This document shows positions 1 to 8,136 of a stretch of DNA of 33,321 nucleotides, in pieces. Position 1 is the first letter of the stretch, and the number at the start of each line of letters is the position of its first letter. This DNA is from DASUSF01 sp036375275. GTDB taxonomy: Bacteria; Pseudomonadota; Alphaproteobacteria; Geminicoccales; Geminicoccaceae. Where the stretch lies: positions 1-33,321 of the forward strand of contig DASUSF010000439.1 in NCBI GenBank assembly GCA_036375275.1. The letters run 5' to 3'. Under the pieces are notes generated by a model. The model ran no database searches. It was not told the origin of the DNA and saw only the letters and a program-made list of their open reading frames with translations. The position numbers and the translations under genes are program-made.

Positions 1-173
1 GCCACTCCTTCGTGTACCACCGCCGCCTCGAAGCCGTCGGGGACGTTGATCCCGATCTCCGGGTCGACCGGCGCCGCGGGGTCGACCGCCGGGGCCTGGG
101 AACCGGCCGCTCCCGCAGCGAGGGCGCCGGCGCCGAAGCCGAGGGCCAGGGCGTACATGATGTCTCGGGGCAT
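1..173 (-). CDS. N-terminus of an exported protein, possibly PQQ/sorbosone-type dehydrogenase (partial)
   Basis: The gene reads leftwards from ATG at 173, with an AGGAGAGAGG-type ribosome binding site just upstream, and runs off the left edge. About 57 residues are visible. They begin with a signal-peptide-like segment (MPRDIMYALALGFGAGALAA), then a Pro/Ala-rich linker, then the phrase NVPDGFEAAVVHEGV. A 'pDGFe..vv.eG' opening after a signal peptide is typical of the first blade of PQQ-dependent sugar (sorbosone-type) dehydrogenases and related periplasmic beta-propellers. That assignment is inference from a very short stretch. It could be the last gene of the leftward operon that starts with the glutathione S-transferase, although the 79 bp gap to DUF1232 is larger than the other gaps. 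Confidence 0.5.
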   Translation of the reverse strand, partial: MPRDIMYALALGFGAGALAAGAAGSQAPAVDPAAPVDPEIGINVPDGFEAAVVHEGV

Positions 174-251
174 GGGCCTCTCTCCTCTCGAACCTCGCCT
201 CGACCCACAAGGGTAGGGCGGATGCGCCGGAGACAAGGCCCACGCCGGAGG

Positions 252-635
252 CTACTTCCCAATGAGCGCGAGCGCGCCGGCGATCAGCAGGACCGACAGG
301 CCGAGCCAGACGACGACCACGAGGAGGACGCCGAGAGCGGCGCGAGGTGCCTGCGGCGCCGCGGCCGCGCGCCGGTGCTCCTCCAGCACCTCCGGCGGGA
401 TCAGCCGGATCACGAGCGCGATGCCGAGCGGCACCAGGATCAGGTCGTCGAGGTGTCCGAGCACCGGGATCACGTCCGGGATCAGGTCGATCGGGCTGAG
501 GGCGTAGGCGACGACGATCAGCGCCAGCAGCTTCGCGGGCCACGGCACCCGGGGATCCCGGGCGCAGCCGCGGAGCGCGCGCACCTCGAGGCGCATGCGC
601 CGCGCCCAGCGGCGCAGCCTCGCGGCCGCCGGCAT
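252..635 (-). CDS. DUF1232 (YkvA-type) small membrane protein
   Basis: 127 aa. The core is PWPAKLLALIVVAYALSPID followed by LIPDVIPVLGHLDD, the signature of the DUF1232/YkvA family: a membrane helix ending in 'SPIDLIPD' and an acidic 'G.lDD' turn before a second helix. A further hydrophobic helix lies near residues 100-123, after an Ala/Arg-rich linker. The family has no established biochemical activity. The start at 635 is the first ATG but has no clear ribosome binding site; an in-frame ATG at 593 (MRLEVRALRG) is an alternative. It follows the DUF72 gene by 17 bp on the same strand, so co-transcription is likely. Confidence 0.85.
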   Translation of the reverse strand: MPAAARLRRWARRMRLEVRALRGCARDPRVPWPAKLLALIVVAYALSPIDLIPDVIPVLGHLDDLILVPLGIALVIRLIPPEVLEEHRRAAAAPQAPRAALGVLLVVVVWLGLSVLLIAGALALIGK

Positions 636-652
636 TCTGCCGGAGGTTGCCG

Positions 653-1375
653 TCAGCCGGCGAGCTCCATCAGGCGGAGCGCGAGCTTCGGCGCCGCACC
701 TTCGTCCTCGTGCTTGAAGTAGACGTAGGCGGTCTGCCAGGGCTGCTCCCGGATCCGCGCGACCCAGCCCTTCAGCTCGTCATCCGTATAGTCGTCCTTC
801 CTGAGGCGGAGGTAGCCGAACGACGCCGTCGGCTCGAAGGGCACCTCGAGCGCATCCTCCTCGCCCTCGGCGTTCTCCCGCTCCACGAAGCAGAGCGCGG
901 TCCCCCGGGCGCGGAGCGCGTCCACCACCGACGGTTCGAACCATGAGGCGTGGCGGAACTCCATCGCCACCGGGCGGTCGGCCGGCAGGAGGTCGAGGAA
1001 GCGCTGCAGCCGGTCCGCGTCCGCCCGGAGGTAGGGCGGCAGCTGGAACAGGAGCGGCCCCCATTTCTCGCCGAGCGCCGCGAGGTTGCCGACGAGATAG
1101 CCGAGCGGTTCGTCGACCTCCTTGAGGCGGGAGAGGTGGGTGATCCGCCGCGACGCCTTGATCGCGAAACAGAAGTCCTCGGGCACCTCTGCCGCCCAGC
1201 CTTCGAGCACGCTCCGCTTCGGCATCCGGTAGAAGGTGTTGTTGATCTCGACCGTCCTGAGCCGCTCGCCATAGAAGCGGAGCATGTCCGCGTCCTTGAG
1301 GTCCGGCGGGTAGAACGGCCCCTTCCAGGGCTTGTAGGCGTAGCCGCTCGCGCCGGCGAGGATCCGGGGCGTCAT
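653..1375 (-). CDS. DUF72 domain protein (YecE family)
   Basis: 240 aa, the usual length for DUF72. It opens with ILAGASGYAYKPWKGPFYPP, the typical family start ('i..GtsGy.y..W.g.fYP'). Further family features are VEINNTFYRMP, FCFAIKASRRITH, LLFQLPPYLRADADRL, MEFRHASWF and a late YVYFKHEDEG. The domain is predicted to form a TIM barrel. YecE-like proteins are widespread and their reaction is not established, though links to nucleic-acid or metal chemistry have been proposed. The start ATG at 1375 is 11 bp after the stop of the aldo/keto reductase gene, pointing to one transcript. The open frame extends far upstream only as a shadow of that gene, so the internal ATG is the true start. Confidence 0.9.
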   Translation of the reverse strand: MTPRILAGASGYAYKPWKGPFYPPDLKDADMLRFYGERLRTVEINNTFYRMPKRSVLEGWAAEVPEDFCFAIKASRRITHLSRLKEVDEPLGYLVGNLAALGEKWGPLLFQLPPYLRADADRLQRFLDLLPADRPVAMEFRHASWFEPSVVDALRARGTALCFVERENAEGEEDALEVPFEPTASFGYLRLRKDDYTDDELKGWVARIREQPWQTAYVYFKHEDEGAAPKLALRLMELAG

Positions 1376-1386
1376 GCGCGCGGGCC

Positions 1387-2376
1387 TCAGACGTTCTGGT
1401 CGAAGTCGGTGACGTAGAGCGTTTCGAGGTCGGCGAGCGCGGCCTCCGGCAGCGGGCCCATCTCGAAGGCCTTCAGCGCCTCCTCGACGTGCGCGAGCTG
1501 CTCGACCCCGACCACGACGCCGTGGATCCTTGGCTCGGCCAGCGCGAAGCGGATCGCGGTCTGCGCCCCGGTGCCGTGGGCGCCGCCGAGCGTCCGGAGC
1601 GCCGCGCTGGCGCGCCGCTCCTCGCCGGCGAGGTCGGTGTCGCGGGTGATCATGCCTTCCCGGCCGTGACGCTTCGTCGTCGCGAGGACGCCGGCGGCGA
1701 GGACCCGGATGTTCATCACGCCGACGTCGTGGGTGGCGCAGGTCTCGAGCAGGCCGGCGAAGTTCTGGGTCGACCAGCCGGCTGCGACCGGCCGCCCGGC
1801 GCTCGGGTTCAGGAGGTTGTAGTAGACCTGCGCGGTATCGATCCGCCCGCTCGCCAGCACCTCCTTGACCACGTCGACGTCGCCGAGCGCGGTGATGCCG
1901 ACGTGGTCGGTGATGCCGGTGCTGCGCAGCGCCTCGAGCGCTTCGATCGCGCCCCGCTCGCCGAGCACCTGGTCGATGCCGAGCGTGTGCCCGTCCTGGG
2001 TCCGGTCGATCGGGTTGTGCAGCTGGACGAGATCGACCTTGCCCCGCTGCAGCCGCTTCAGGCTCGCCGCCATGCTCGCCTCGACCTCGCCGGGGATGTT
2101 GTCGAGCTTCGCCGGATCGAGCCGGACCTTGGTCGAGACGTGCGGCCGCTCGGCATCGTCGAGCTCCCCGAGCAGCCAGCCGAGCGCCTCCTCCGAGGCG
2201 CCATCGCCGTAGCTCGGCGCGGTGTCGATCCAGTTCACGCCGGCGTCCAGGCACATCCGGAGCGCCCGGCGCCTAGTGGCGTCGTCCGCCGTGATGATCA
2301 GCCCGCCGACCCGGCCGGCGCCGAGCACCATCTCCGAGATCTGGAGGCCGGTGCGGCCGAAGCGTCGCTTGTTCAT
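1387..2376 (-). CDS. Aldo/keto reductase
   Basis: 329 aa, a NAD(P)H-dependent (alpha/beta)8 oxidoreductase. The catalytic tetrad is visible: Asp51 and Tyr56 in WIDTAPSYGDG, Lys83 in STKVRLD and His120 in VDLVQLHNP. The opening MNKRRFGRTGLQISEMVLGA is the standard AKR start ('lG.tgl.vs.iglG'). The late segment (RFALAEPRIHGVVVGVEQLA) matches the cofactor-binding helix region. ATG at 2376 is preceded by GAGGAG at good spacing. It sits 49 bp after the GST gene and 11 bp before DUF72. The substrate cannot be told from sequence; beside a GST, a role in reducing reactive carbonyls is a reasonable guess only. Confidence 0.93.
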   Translation of the reverse strand: MNKRRFGRTGLQISEMVLGAGRVGGLIITADDATRRRALRMCLDAGVNWIDTAPSYGDGASEEALGWLLGELDDAERPHVSTKVRLDPAKLDNIPGEVEASMAASLKRLQRGKVDLVQLHNPIDRTQDGHTLGIDQVLGERGAIEALEALRSTGITDHVGITALGDVDVVKEVLASGRIDTAQVYYNLLNPSAGRPVAAGWSTQNFAGLLETCATHDVGVMNIRVLAAGVLATTKRHGREGMITRDTDLAGEERRASAALRTLGGAHGTGAQTAIRFALAEPRIHGVVVGVEQLAHVEEALKAFEMGPLPEAALADLETLYVTDFDQNV

Positions 2377-2425
2377 CTTGGTCTCCTCGCTGATGCCAGC
2401 GCCTTCTCGGGCTGCTCGCCCACGG

Positions 2426-3043
2426 TCAGGTGACCGGCAGCATGACGTGGTCGCGGTAGGCCGGCCGCTCCTTGAGCCGCTCGTAGTACGCCTCGACCGC
2501 AGGCAGGGCCGGGCGGGCGAGCGGCAGGTTGAGATAGCGGTGGACCGCGGCGCCGACCGCGATGTCGCCGATCGTGAGGGCGTCCTCGAGCACGTAGGGC
2601 CGGCCATCGAGATGCGCGTCGAGGATCCGCCAGTTCGGCACCATCCGGGCGGCCGCGGCCTCGATCGCAGCGGTGTCGCGCTCGGCCTCCGGTGTCCGGA
2701 TCAGGCCCCAGAAGACGACGGTCATGTCCGGGATCAGGGTCGCGGTCTTCCAGTCCATCCAGCGGTCGCTCAAGGCCCGCCTCGCCGGGTCCTCCGGCCA
2801 GAGCGAGCCCGTGGCGTGACGCGCGGCGAGGTAGCGGACGATCGCGTTGGATTCCCAGAGCACCACCTCGCCGTCCTCGAGCACCGGCACCTTCCGGTTC
2901 GGGTTGAGCGTCCCGAACTCCGGCGTGTCGAGGCGGCCGAACGACCCGCCCGCGTCGATCCGCTCGTGCTCGAGCCCGAGCTCGCCGACCGTCCACATCA
3001 CCTTTTGCACGTTGATCGAGCTGACCCGCCCCCAGATCCTCAT
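2426..3043 (-). CDS. Glutathione S-transferase family protein
   Basis: 205 aa. The N-terminal thioredoxin-like domain (about 1-80) contains the GSH-binding turn NRKVPVLEDGEVVLWESNAI: the cis-proline VPVLED and the glutamate-serine pair (ES) that bind the gamma-glutamyl group. The C-terminal all-alpha domain has the N-capping motif LTIGDIAVGAAVHRYLNLP. The catalytic residue near the N-terminus is probably Ser8 or Ser9 in RVSSINVQKV, as in beta/theta-like classes. ATG 3043 follows a strong GGAGGAGG-type ribosome binding site. It is the first gene of the leftward operon and is divergent from the cardiolipin synthase gene. Confidence 0.93.
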   Translation of the reverse strand: MRIWGRVSSINVQKVMWTVGELGLEHERIDAGGSFGRLDTPEFGTLNPNRKVPVLEDGEVVLWESNAIVRYLAARHATGSLWPEDPARRALSDRWMDWKTATLIPDMTVVFWGLIRTPEAERDTAAIEAAAARMVPNWRILDAHLDGRPYVLEDALTIGDIAVGAAVHRYLNLPLARPALPAVEAYYERLKERPAYRDHVMLPVT

Positions 3044-3275
3044 GTCCCTCGCCTCCTCCGTGCCGCCCCGAGTGCGGCCGCGCCATCGGAGGTGAAGTCG
3101 GAAGCTGGGTCAAGGCCGCGGCGCCCGGGCCCCAGGACGCCGATCATCGCTCGCCCGCGGATCCCTAAGGGTCGACCCCGTCCGTGATCCTCTGTATGGC
3201 GACGGTGGCGCCGGTCGGGGTTGGTCCCGGGTCGAGGGACGACCATCGGACCGGCGTCGGCGGTTGGAGGAGGCG
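3044..3275. other. Divergent intergenic region (GST / cardiolipin synthase)
   Basis: 232 bp between two divergent genes, so it should hold promoters for both. I can see ribosome binding sites at each edge. No strong -35/-10 pair, repeat or operator stands out. Confidence 0.5.
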
Positions 3276-4430
3276 ATGTCCGGATCGCGCGAGCTGCGCG
3301 CACGACTCGAGGGCCTGCTCGGCATCCCGTTCGCGGACGGCAACCGGGTGAGCGCGCTCCGGAACGGCCGCGAGATCTTCCCGGCCATGCTGGAGGCGAT
3401 TCGGGGCGCCGAGAGCACGGTCGAGCTCGTGACCTTCGTCTACTGGACCGGCGACATCGCGAAGAAGATGGCCGAAGCGCTCGCCGGACGCGCGCGGGCG
3501 GGGGTCGACGTCCGGCTCGTCCTCGACGCGTTCGGCGCCAGCCCGATGTCGCGCGAGCTGATCGGCGAGATGGAAGAGGCCGGGGTCGAGATCCGCTGGT
3601 TCCGCCCCCTCGGCACCTGGAAGATCTGGCAGTCGGGGCACCGGACGCATCGGAAGGTGCTCGTGGTCGACCGCCGGGTCGGGTTCACCGGCGGGGTCGG
3701 CATCGCCGCGGAGTGGGAGGGCGACGCGCGCAATCCCTCCGAGTGGCGGGACACCCACTTCCGGATCGAGGGGCCAGCGGTGCGCGGCGTGCGCGCGGCA
3801 TTCTTCAGCAACTGGGCCGAGGCCGACCGCTCCGCGCTGCGCGGGACGATCGACAGCGAGCCGCTGGCCGCGATGGGCGACGCGGCGATCCAGGTGGTGC
3901 GTGGCACCGCGTGCTTCGGCTGGAGCGACATCGCGACGACGATGGACGCCCTGATCGCGCTGGCCGAGCGTCGGATCAGGATCCAGACCGCCTACTTCGC
4001 CCCCGGGGAGGACTGGGTCGACGCGTTCCGGCGGAGCATCGCGCGCGGGGTCGAGGTCGAGGTCATGATCCCCGGGCCGCACACCGACAAGCGGGTCTCG
4101 GAGCTCGCCGGCGCGGACGGAATCCGGGCCCTGCTCGAGGCCGGCGCCCGCCTGTTCCGCTACCAGCCGACCATGCTGCACACCAAGGTCATGCTGGTCG
4201 ACGACGAGATCGCCTGCATCGGCTCGGCGAACTTCAACCAGCGCTCGATCCTCAAGGACGACGAGCTGGTGCTGGTGGTGATCGATCGTGGGCTGGCGGG
4301 GATCCTGGACAAGCACTGGAGCGACGACCTGGAGCGCTGCGAGGAGACCACGCTCCGGATGTTCGAGTCCCGCGGCCCGATCCGGCGGCTGCGCGAGTGG
4401 GTCGCGCGCCCGGTCCGCTCGAACGTCTGA
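3276..4430 (+). CDS. Phospholipase D-like / cardiolipin synthase, soluble (ClsB-like)
   Basis: 384 aa with two PLD HxKxxxxD motifs. The first is His125-Lys127-Asp132 (THRKVLVVD) and the second is His302-Lys304-Asp309 (LHTKVMLVD), which is followed by the conserved IGSANFNQRS. The tandem HKD layout at this spacing is that of bacterial cardiolipin synthases, which condense phosphatidylglycerol (or PG and PE) into cardiolipin through a phosphohistidine intermediate. There are no N-terminal membrane helices, as in ClsB/YbhO-type enzymes and unlike ClsA. ATG 3276 is chosen because GGAGG at 3266-3270 lies 5 nt upstream; a TTG at 3264 would overlap that site. A broader PLD-type phosphodiesterase is the alternative. 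Confidence 0.88.
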   Translation: MSGSRELRARLEGLLGIPFADGNRVSALRNGREIFPAMLEAIRGAESTVELVTFVYWTGDIAKKMAEALAGRARAGVDVRLVLDAFGASPMSRELIGEMEEAGVEIRWFRPLGTWKIWQSGHRTHRKVLVVDRRVGFTGGVGIAAEWEGDARNPSEWRDTHFRIEGPAVRGVRAAFFSNWAEADRSALRGTIDSEPLAAMGDAAIQVVRGTACFGWSDIATTMDALIALAERRIRIQTAYFAPGEDWVDAFRRSIARGVEVEVMIPGPHTDKRVSELAGADGIRALLEAGARLFRYQPTMLHTKVMLVDDEIACIGSANFNQRSILKDDELVLVVIDRGLAGILDKHWSDDLERCEETTLRMFESRGPIRRLREWVARPVRSNV

Positions 4431-4433
4431 CGT

Positions 4434-4450
4434 CCGCCCGCGGCGGGCGG
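4434..4450 (+). terminator. GC-rich hairpin after the cardiolipin synthase gene
   Basis: CCGCCC and GGGCGG pair around a 5-nt loop, 3 nt after the stop codon. There is no T-tract, so an intrinsic terminator is only a candidate. The position, between convergent genes, fits. Confidence 0.4.
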
Positions 4451-4499
4451 CGGACCCCCGGGCCCGCTCAAGGCGTCGGGCGGCATCCGCCGGCTGATT

Positions 4500-5216
4500 T
4501 CAGTAGCCGTTCCGCTCCAGCCAGGGACCGAGCGCCTCGTGCATCCGGCCGACCTGCTCGGGCGACAGCAAGGTTCGCCAGTCGCCGTCGACATAGTCGC
4601 TGACGTGCCCGGTCTGGAATCCGGTTGCGGGGTCGAAGCGGCGCTCGGAGCCGTCGCAGCTCCGGATCAGGATCCCCTCCGCCTCGGTGCCCGCGCCGGC
4701 CGGGTCCCGCTCGCGGTCGCTGATCGCGCGCTGCACCCGCGTCCGGTCGACTCTTCCGCGACCCTCCCACACGCCGATGCATCCAGATCCAAGCCGAGGA
4801 AGCCCGCGATTCCGGCGGGCGACGCGCCCCGGCGCGTGGCGGATCTCCCGGTAGTCGACCGCGAGCCGGAGCCCCGCGGGCAGCGCCGCGTAGAAGCCGT
4901 GCAGGCCGGCGTTCTGAACCGCCGCCTCGCGTGCGGCGTCGAAGTCGGTGCACATGAACCGCATGTAGGAGATCAGCGTGTCGCGTGCGTCGCGCCGCGG
5001 CGCGATGAACAGCGAGCGCGGCGGCAGCGGCTGAAACCAGAGGTGGGTCTTGAACACCCATGCGGCCCCGCAGTCCGCACCCTCGAGCACGGTCCGGGCC
5101 AGCGCGACCGTGTCCTGCTCGCGCGCCGGCACCTGCTCGGGCATGACCCTCCGCCCGGCCCGGCGCAGCAGCGTCCGGGTGACGTTGCAGGTCCACATCC
5201 ACCGGGCCCGCGCCAT
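4500..5216 (-). pseudogene. Decayed sulfotransferase-like gene
   Basis: The open frame of 238 codons resembles a PAPS-dependent sulfotransferase. FIAPRRDARDTLISYMRF matches the 3'-phosphate loop (RDprD.liSy.rf). LAVDYREIRHAPGRVARR matches the 'lrYE.l..dp' segment, and MHEALGPWLERNGY matches the family C-terminus. Two signs of decay are visible. The 5'-phosphosulfate loop, normally like 'GmpRSGSTW', reads GMARARWMW, so the Gly-Ser/Thr residues are gone. Between about 4816 and 4751 the expected family sequence AGIAGFLGLDLDASACGRVA occurs in a different frame, whereas the annotated frame reads an atypical RNRGLPRLGSGCIGVWEG; the frame then returns. Two compensating indels explain this. An in-frame stop lies 4 codons upstream of the first ATG. 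A divergent but active gene, or two base-calling errors, are alternatives. Confidence 0.65.
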
Positions 5217-5318
5217 GCCATCCTGGCATCACGCATGCCCGCCTCCGCTCGCGCCACCACCCGGCGGATCAGGGTGCCGGATCGAGGTTAAGAAAGAGTC
5301 GCCGGCACCGGCTGGCCT

Positions 5319-5394
5319 TAGAGCAGTCTCCGATGAGATGGAACCACCTTCACGTCGAGGCAGACCCTTCGCTCATCGGAAGAAGACTGCTCTA
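5319..5394. repeat. Palindromic repeat, copy A (TAGAGC...GCTCTA family)
   Basis: Imperfect inverted repeat. The left arm TAGAGCAGTCTCCGATGAG (5319-5337) pairs with CTCATCGG(AAGA)AGACTGCTCTA (5372-5394); the right arm has 4 extra bases. The centre carries GGAACC. It can fold into a long cruciform or stem-loop. It is the same family as the copies at 5406, 8137 and 8211. Confidence 0.85.
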
Positions 5395-5405
5395 TTTCAA
5401 GGATG

Positions 5406-5470
5406 TAGAGCATCTTTATCCGCGTGGAACTGCTCATGAAAGCGGTTCTACCTAAGCGGATGATGCTCTA
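5406..5470. repeat. Palindromic repeat, copy B, supplying the stop codon of the aminotransferase gene
   Basis: Left arm TAGAGCATCTTTATCCGC (5406-5423); right arm GCGGATGATGCTCTA (5456-5470), with GTGGAAC and GCGGTTC in the interior. The last three bases (CTA, 5468-5470) are the complement of the TAG stop of the leftward aminotransferase gene, so the gene ends exactly at the repeat boundary. Confidence 0.85.
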
Positions 5471-6835
5471 GCCGACGCCGAGATCGGCGGCGGTCAGATC
5501 GAGCGCCAGACGAGCCTTCCCGGCCAGCTCGTCGATCTCGTCCTCGCTGATCACCAGCGGCGGCGCGAGCACCATGACGTCGCGCACGGCGCGCATCACG
5601 AGGCCGTTGCGGACCGAGTGCTCGCGGCACGCGAGCCCGACGCCGCGCGCCGCCGGGAACGGCCGGCGGGCGTGCTTGTCGGCGACCAGCTCGAGCCCGG
5701 CGACGAAGCCCACCACCCGCACCTCGCCGACCAGTGGATGATCGGCCAGGGCGTGCAGGGCGTCGGCGAACCGCCGCCCGGCCGGCCCGGCGCCGCGCAG
5801 GGCCAACCCCTCCTGGTCGAGGATCCGGAGGTTCTCGAGCGCCACCGCCGCGGCGACCGGATGACCCGAGTAGGTGAAGCCGTGGACCCACTCCTCGTCG
5901 GCGGTGGCGACCGCCTCACCGACCCGCGGCCCGAGCAGGACCGCGGCCATCGGCACGTAGCCGGAGGTCAGGCCCTTGGCGCAGGTCATGATGTCGGGTC
6001 GGATGTCGTAGTGGTCGCTGCCGAACCACCGGCCGGTCCGGCCGAAGCCGCAGATCACCTCGTCCGCGACCAGGAGCACGTCGTGCTTGCGGCAGATCCG
6101 CTGGATCTCCGGCCAGTAGCTGGCGGGCGGGACGATCACGCCGCCGGCGCCCTGGATCGGCTCGGCGACGAAAGCGGCGACGCGCTCCGCGCCGAGCTCC
6201 CGGATCCGCTCCTCGAGCGCGAGCGCGGCCTCGCGCCCGAACGACTCAGGGTCCAGGTCCCCGCCCTCCGCGTACCAGTAGGGCGCCCGGACGTGCTCGA
6301 AGCCGGGCAGCGGCAGGTCGGACTGCGGGTGCATCGGCTGCAGCCCGGAGAGCGACGCGGCGCCGAGCGTGACGCCGTGGTAGCCGTAGGCGCGGCCGAT
6401 GATCGTCTTCTTGTGCGGCCGGCCCTGGAGGTTCCAGAAGTAGCGGACCAGCTTGATCACCGTGTCGTTGGCCTCGGAGCCGGAATTGGTGAAGAAGACC
6501 CGGTCGAGTCCGGCGGGCGCGATCCGGGCGAGCCGCTCCGCAAGCTCGGCCGCAACCGGCGTCGTCGACTGGAAGAAGGTGTTGTAGTACGGCAGCGTCG
6601 CCATCTGCTGCCGCGCGGCCTCGACCAGCTCCGCCCGCCCATAGCCCACGTTGACGCACCACAGCCCGGCCATGCCGTCGAGGATCCGGTTGCCCTCGCT
6701 GTCGATCAGGTGACAGCCCTCGGCGCGGACGATCACCCGCGTCCCGTGGCGCGCCAGCTCCACGTGGTTCGTGAACGGATGCAGGTGGTGACGGGCATCC
6801 AGCGCGCGCACGCGCTCGGTCTGAGCGGTCGCCAT
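5468..6835 (-). CDS. Class III aminotransferase, putrescine/polyamine-pyruvate type (SpuC-like)
   Basis: 455 aa, PLP-dependent fold type I. The Schiff-base lysine is Lys287 in CAKGLTSGY. Asp258 in LLVADEVICGFGRTG contacts the PLP nitrogen, and NSGSEAND (117-124) binds the phosphate. The opening HHLHPFTNH, DGMAGLWCVNVGYGR and LPYYNTFFQST are typical of the omega-aminotransferase group that includes putrescine- and beta-alanine-pyruvate aminotransferases. The expected reaction transfers the amino group of putrescine (or a similar omega-amine) to pyruvate. Assignment to polyamines rests on the upstream spuA- and spuB-like genes on the same strand, in the Pseudomonas spuABC order. ATG 6835 was chosen over an upstream in-frame ATG because family similarity begins there. 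It ends inside repeat copy B. Confidence 0.85.
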   Translation of the reverse strand: MATAQTERVRALDARHHLHPFTNHVELARHGTRVIVRAEGCHLIDSEGNRILDGMAGLWCVNVGYGRAELVEAARQQMATLPYYNTFFQSTTPVAAELAERLARIAPAGLDRVFFTNSGSEANDTVIKLVRYFWNLQGRPHKKTIIGRAYGYHGVTLGAASLSGLQPMHPQSDLPLPGFEHVRAPYWYAEGGDLDPESFGREAALALEERIRELGAERVAAFVAEPIQGAGGVIVPPASYWPEIQRICRKHDVLLVADEVICGFGRTGRWFGSDHYDIRPDIMTCAKGLTSGYVPMAAVLLGPRVGEAVATADEEWVHGFTYSGHPVAAAVALENLRILDQEGLALRGAGPAGRRFADALHALADHPLVGEVRVVGFVAGLELVADKHARRPFPAARGVGLACREHSVRNGLVMRAVRDVMVLAPPLVISEDEIDELAGKARLALDLTAADLGVG

Positions 6836-6983
6836 CGGCGGGGCACTCCAGCGGCGGACCGTCCGGCGCCCGGGGAGCGGGCGCAGAGGGGGCTGGTCCG
6901 CTCCACGCGAGTAGCAGCGCCGCGCGCCGTTGCGCAAGCGGGGAACGATCCCGGGTCGCGCCGCCGCCGCGGCCCGGAACCCC

Positions 6984-8126
6984 TCAGCGCGGATCGGGGG
7001 CGGGCCCGGGCTTCTTCTTGGGCGACTGCAGCAGCCTCTCGAGCTTGAGCGCGCTCTCGGCCAGGATCAGGCCGACGGCTGCGCCCAGGCCGTCCGCCAC
7101 CCAGTCGAGCGGCGAGGTCTCGCGGTCGGCGGTGAACAGCTGCAGGACCTCGATCGCGATCCCGATCAGGAGCCAGCTGGTGAAGTGGAGGACGAGCGGA
7201 TCGCGGCGCCGCGCCCAGCGGACCAGGAAGGCGAGCGCGCAGAAGAAGACGGCATGACCGGCCGCGTCGAGGTCCAGGCCGTACAGCCCCAGCCCCGCCG
7301 CGAGGGCGTTCTGCAGCTCCTGGCGGAGCGTCCCGGGCATGAACACCCCGAACAGGGTGAGCCCCGCGGTCAGGAGCAGCAGGAGCCGGATCTTGGGCGC
7401 CCGGATCGAGTGCAGGACGCGGAAGCCGACCCAGGCGCCGAGCCAGCACCAGCCCGTGACCACGAGGGTCGCCGCGAGACGGAAGGAGGGAAGCTCCTCG
7501 AGCGCCTCGATCCTGAGGTTCGCGACATCGAACATGCCGGTGGCGTGGGCGAGCTCGATCCCGAGCAGCGCGTTCCTCACCCGGGGCGAGATCTCGAAGA
7601 TCTGGCGGACGTTGTGGCGCGCGGACGTCCCGATCAGCTGGGCGACGTCGTGCGGCAGGTGCCAGAGGTACGTGCCGTCCGGCGCCTGCTGGGCGAAGAA
7701 GATCCGGGCCCGGTGCCACTGCTCCTCGCCCGCCCGCACCTGCGAGGTGGCGACGTCGGCGGCGACCAGGAGGTGGGTGCGGCCGGGCGGCAGCTCGATC
7801 TGCCGGTAGAGATGGACGATGGCCTCGGGATCGCGGTTCTGAAGGATCGCGTGGCCGAGCTCGGTCTCGTCGAGCGTGATGATCCCGCTCGTGCTCCAGC
7901 CCCGGAACCCCTCGCTGAAGTCGAGGTTGTCCGCGACCGGCACGCCCTGCTCCTGGTAGCGCGGCAGCACGGTGAAGGTGACGACCGTGGCGAGGATCAG
8001 GAGGATCGCGAGCAGCATCACCCGGAGCGCGAGGCGCACCTGCCGCTCGTTCCGGCCCCCGAGCCCTGCGGACCGTTCCCGCCTGGCCCCGGGCGCCACG
8101 CCCGCCTCGGTGAACGTCCGCGCCAT
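6984..8126 (-). CDS. VanZ-family membrane protein with large N-terminal extracytoplasmic domain
   Basis: 380 aa. A cytoplasmic basic start is followed by one membrane helix (about 31-54), then a soluble domain of about 160 residues (55-212) that looks beta-rich and sandwich-like (FSEGFRGWSTSGIITLDE, VHLYRQIELPPGRTHLLVAA). At least four more helices follow. The last part carries the VanZ pattern: AGH near 290, EVLQLF at 326, an Arg near 335, and DWVADGLGAAVG at 341-352. VanZ-like proteins are poorly understood; some occur with cell-envelope polysaccharide genes. The soluble domain resembles carbohydrate-binding jelly rolls, which is inference. It lies between spuB-like and spuC-like genes without an obvious polyamine role, so it may be an insertion in that block. 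Confidence 0.75.
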   Translation of the reverse strand: MARTFTEAGVAPGARRERSAGLGGRNERQVRLALRVMLLAILLILATVVTFTVLPRYQEQGVPVADNLDFSEGFRGWSTSGIITLDETELGHAILQNRDPEAIVHLYRQIELPPGRTHLLVAADVATSQVRAGEEQWHRARIFFAQQAPDGTYLWHLPHDVAQLIGTSARHNVRQIFEISPRVRNALLGIELAHATGMFDVANLRIEALEELPSFRLAATLVVTGWCWLGAWVGFRVLHSIRAPKIRLLLLLTAGLTLFGVFMPGTLRQELQNALAAGLGLYGLDLDAAGHAVFFCALAFLVRWARRRDPLVLHFTSWLLIGIAIEVLQLFTADRETSPLDWVADGLGAAVGLILAESALKLERLLQSPKKKPGPAPDPR

Positions 8127-8136
8127 GCGATCCGCC

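Noticed and set aside
653..2254. A 533-codon frame suggesting a fusion ahead of DUF72
   Set aside because: The upstream part is an Arg-rich shadow of the aldo/keto reductase gene. DUF72 starts at its own ATG at 1375.
5319..5470. CRISPR array or insertion sequence ends
   Set aside because: The two units differ in interior sequence, have no spacers of equal length, and enclose no transposase. They are palindromic intergenic repeats.
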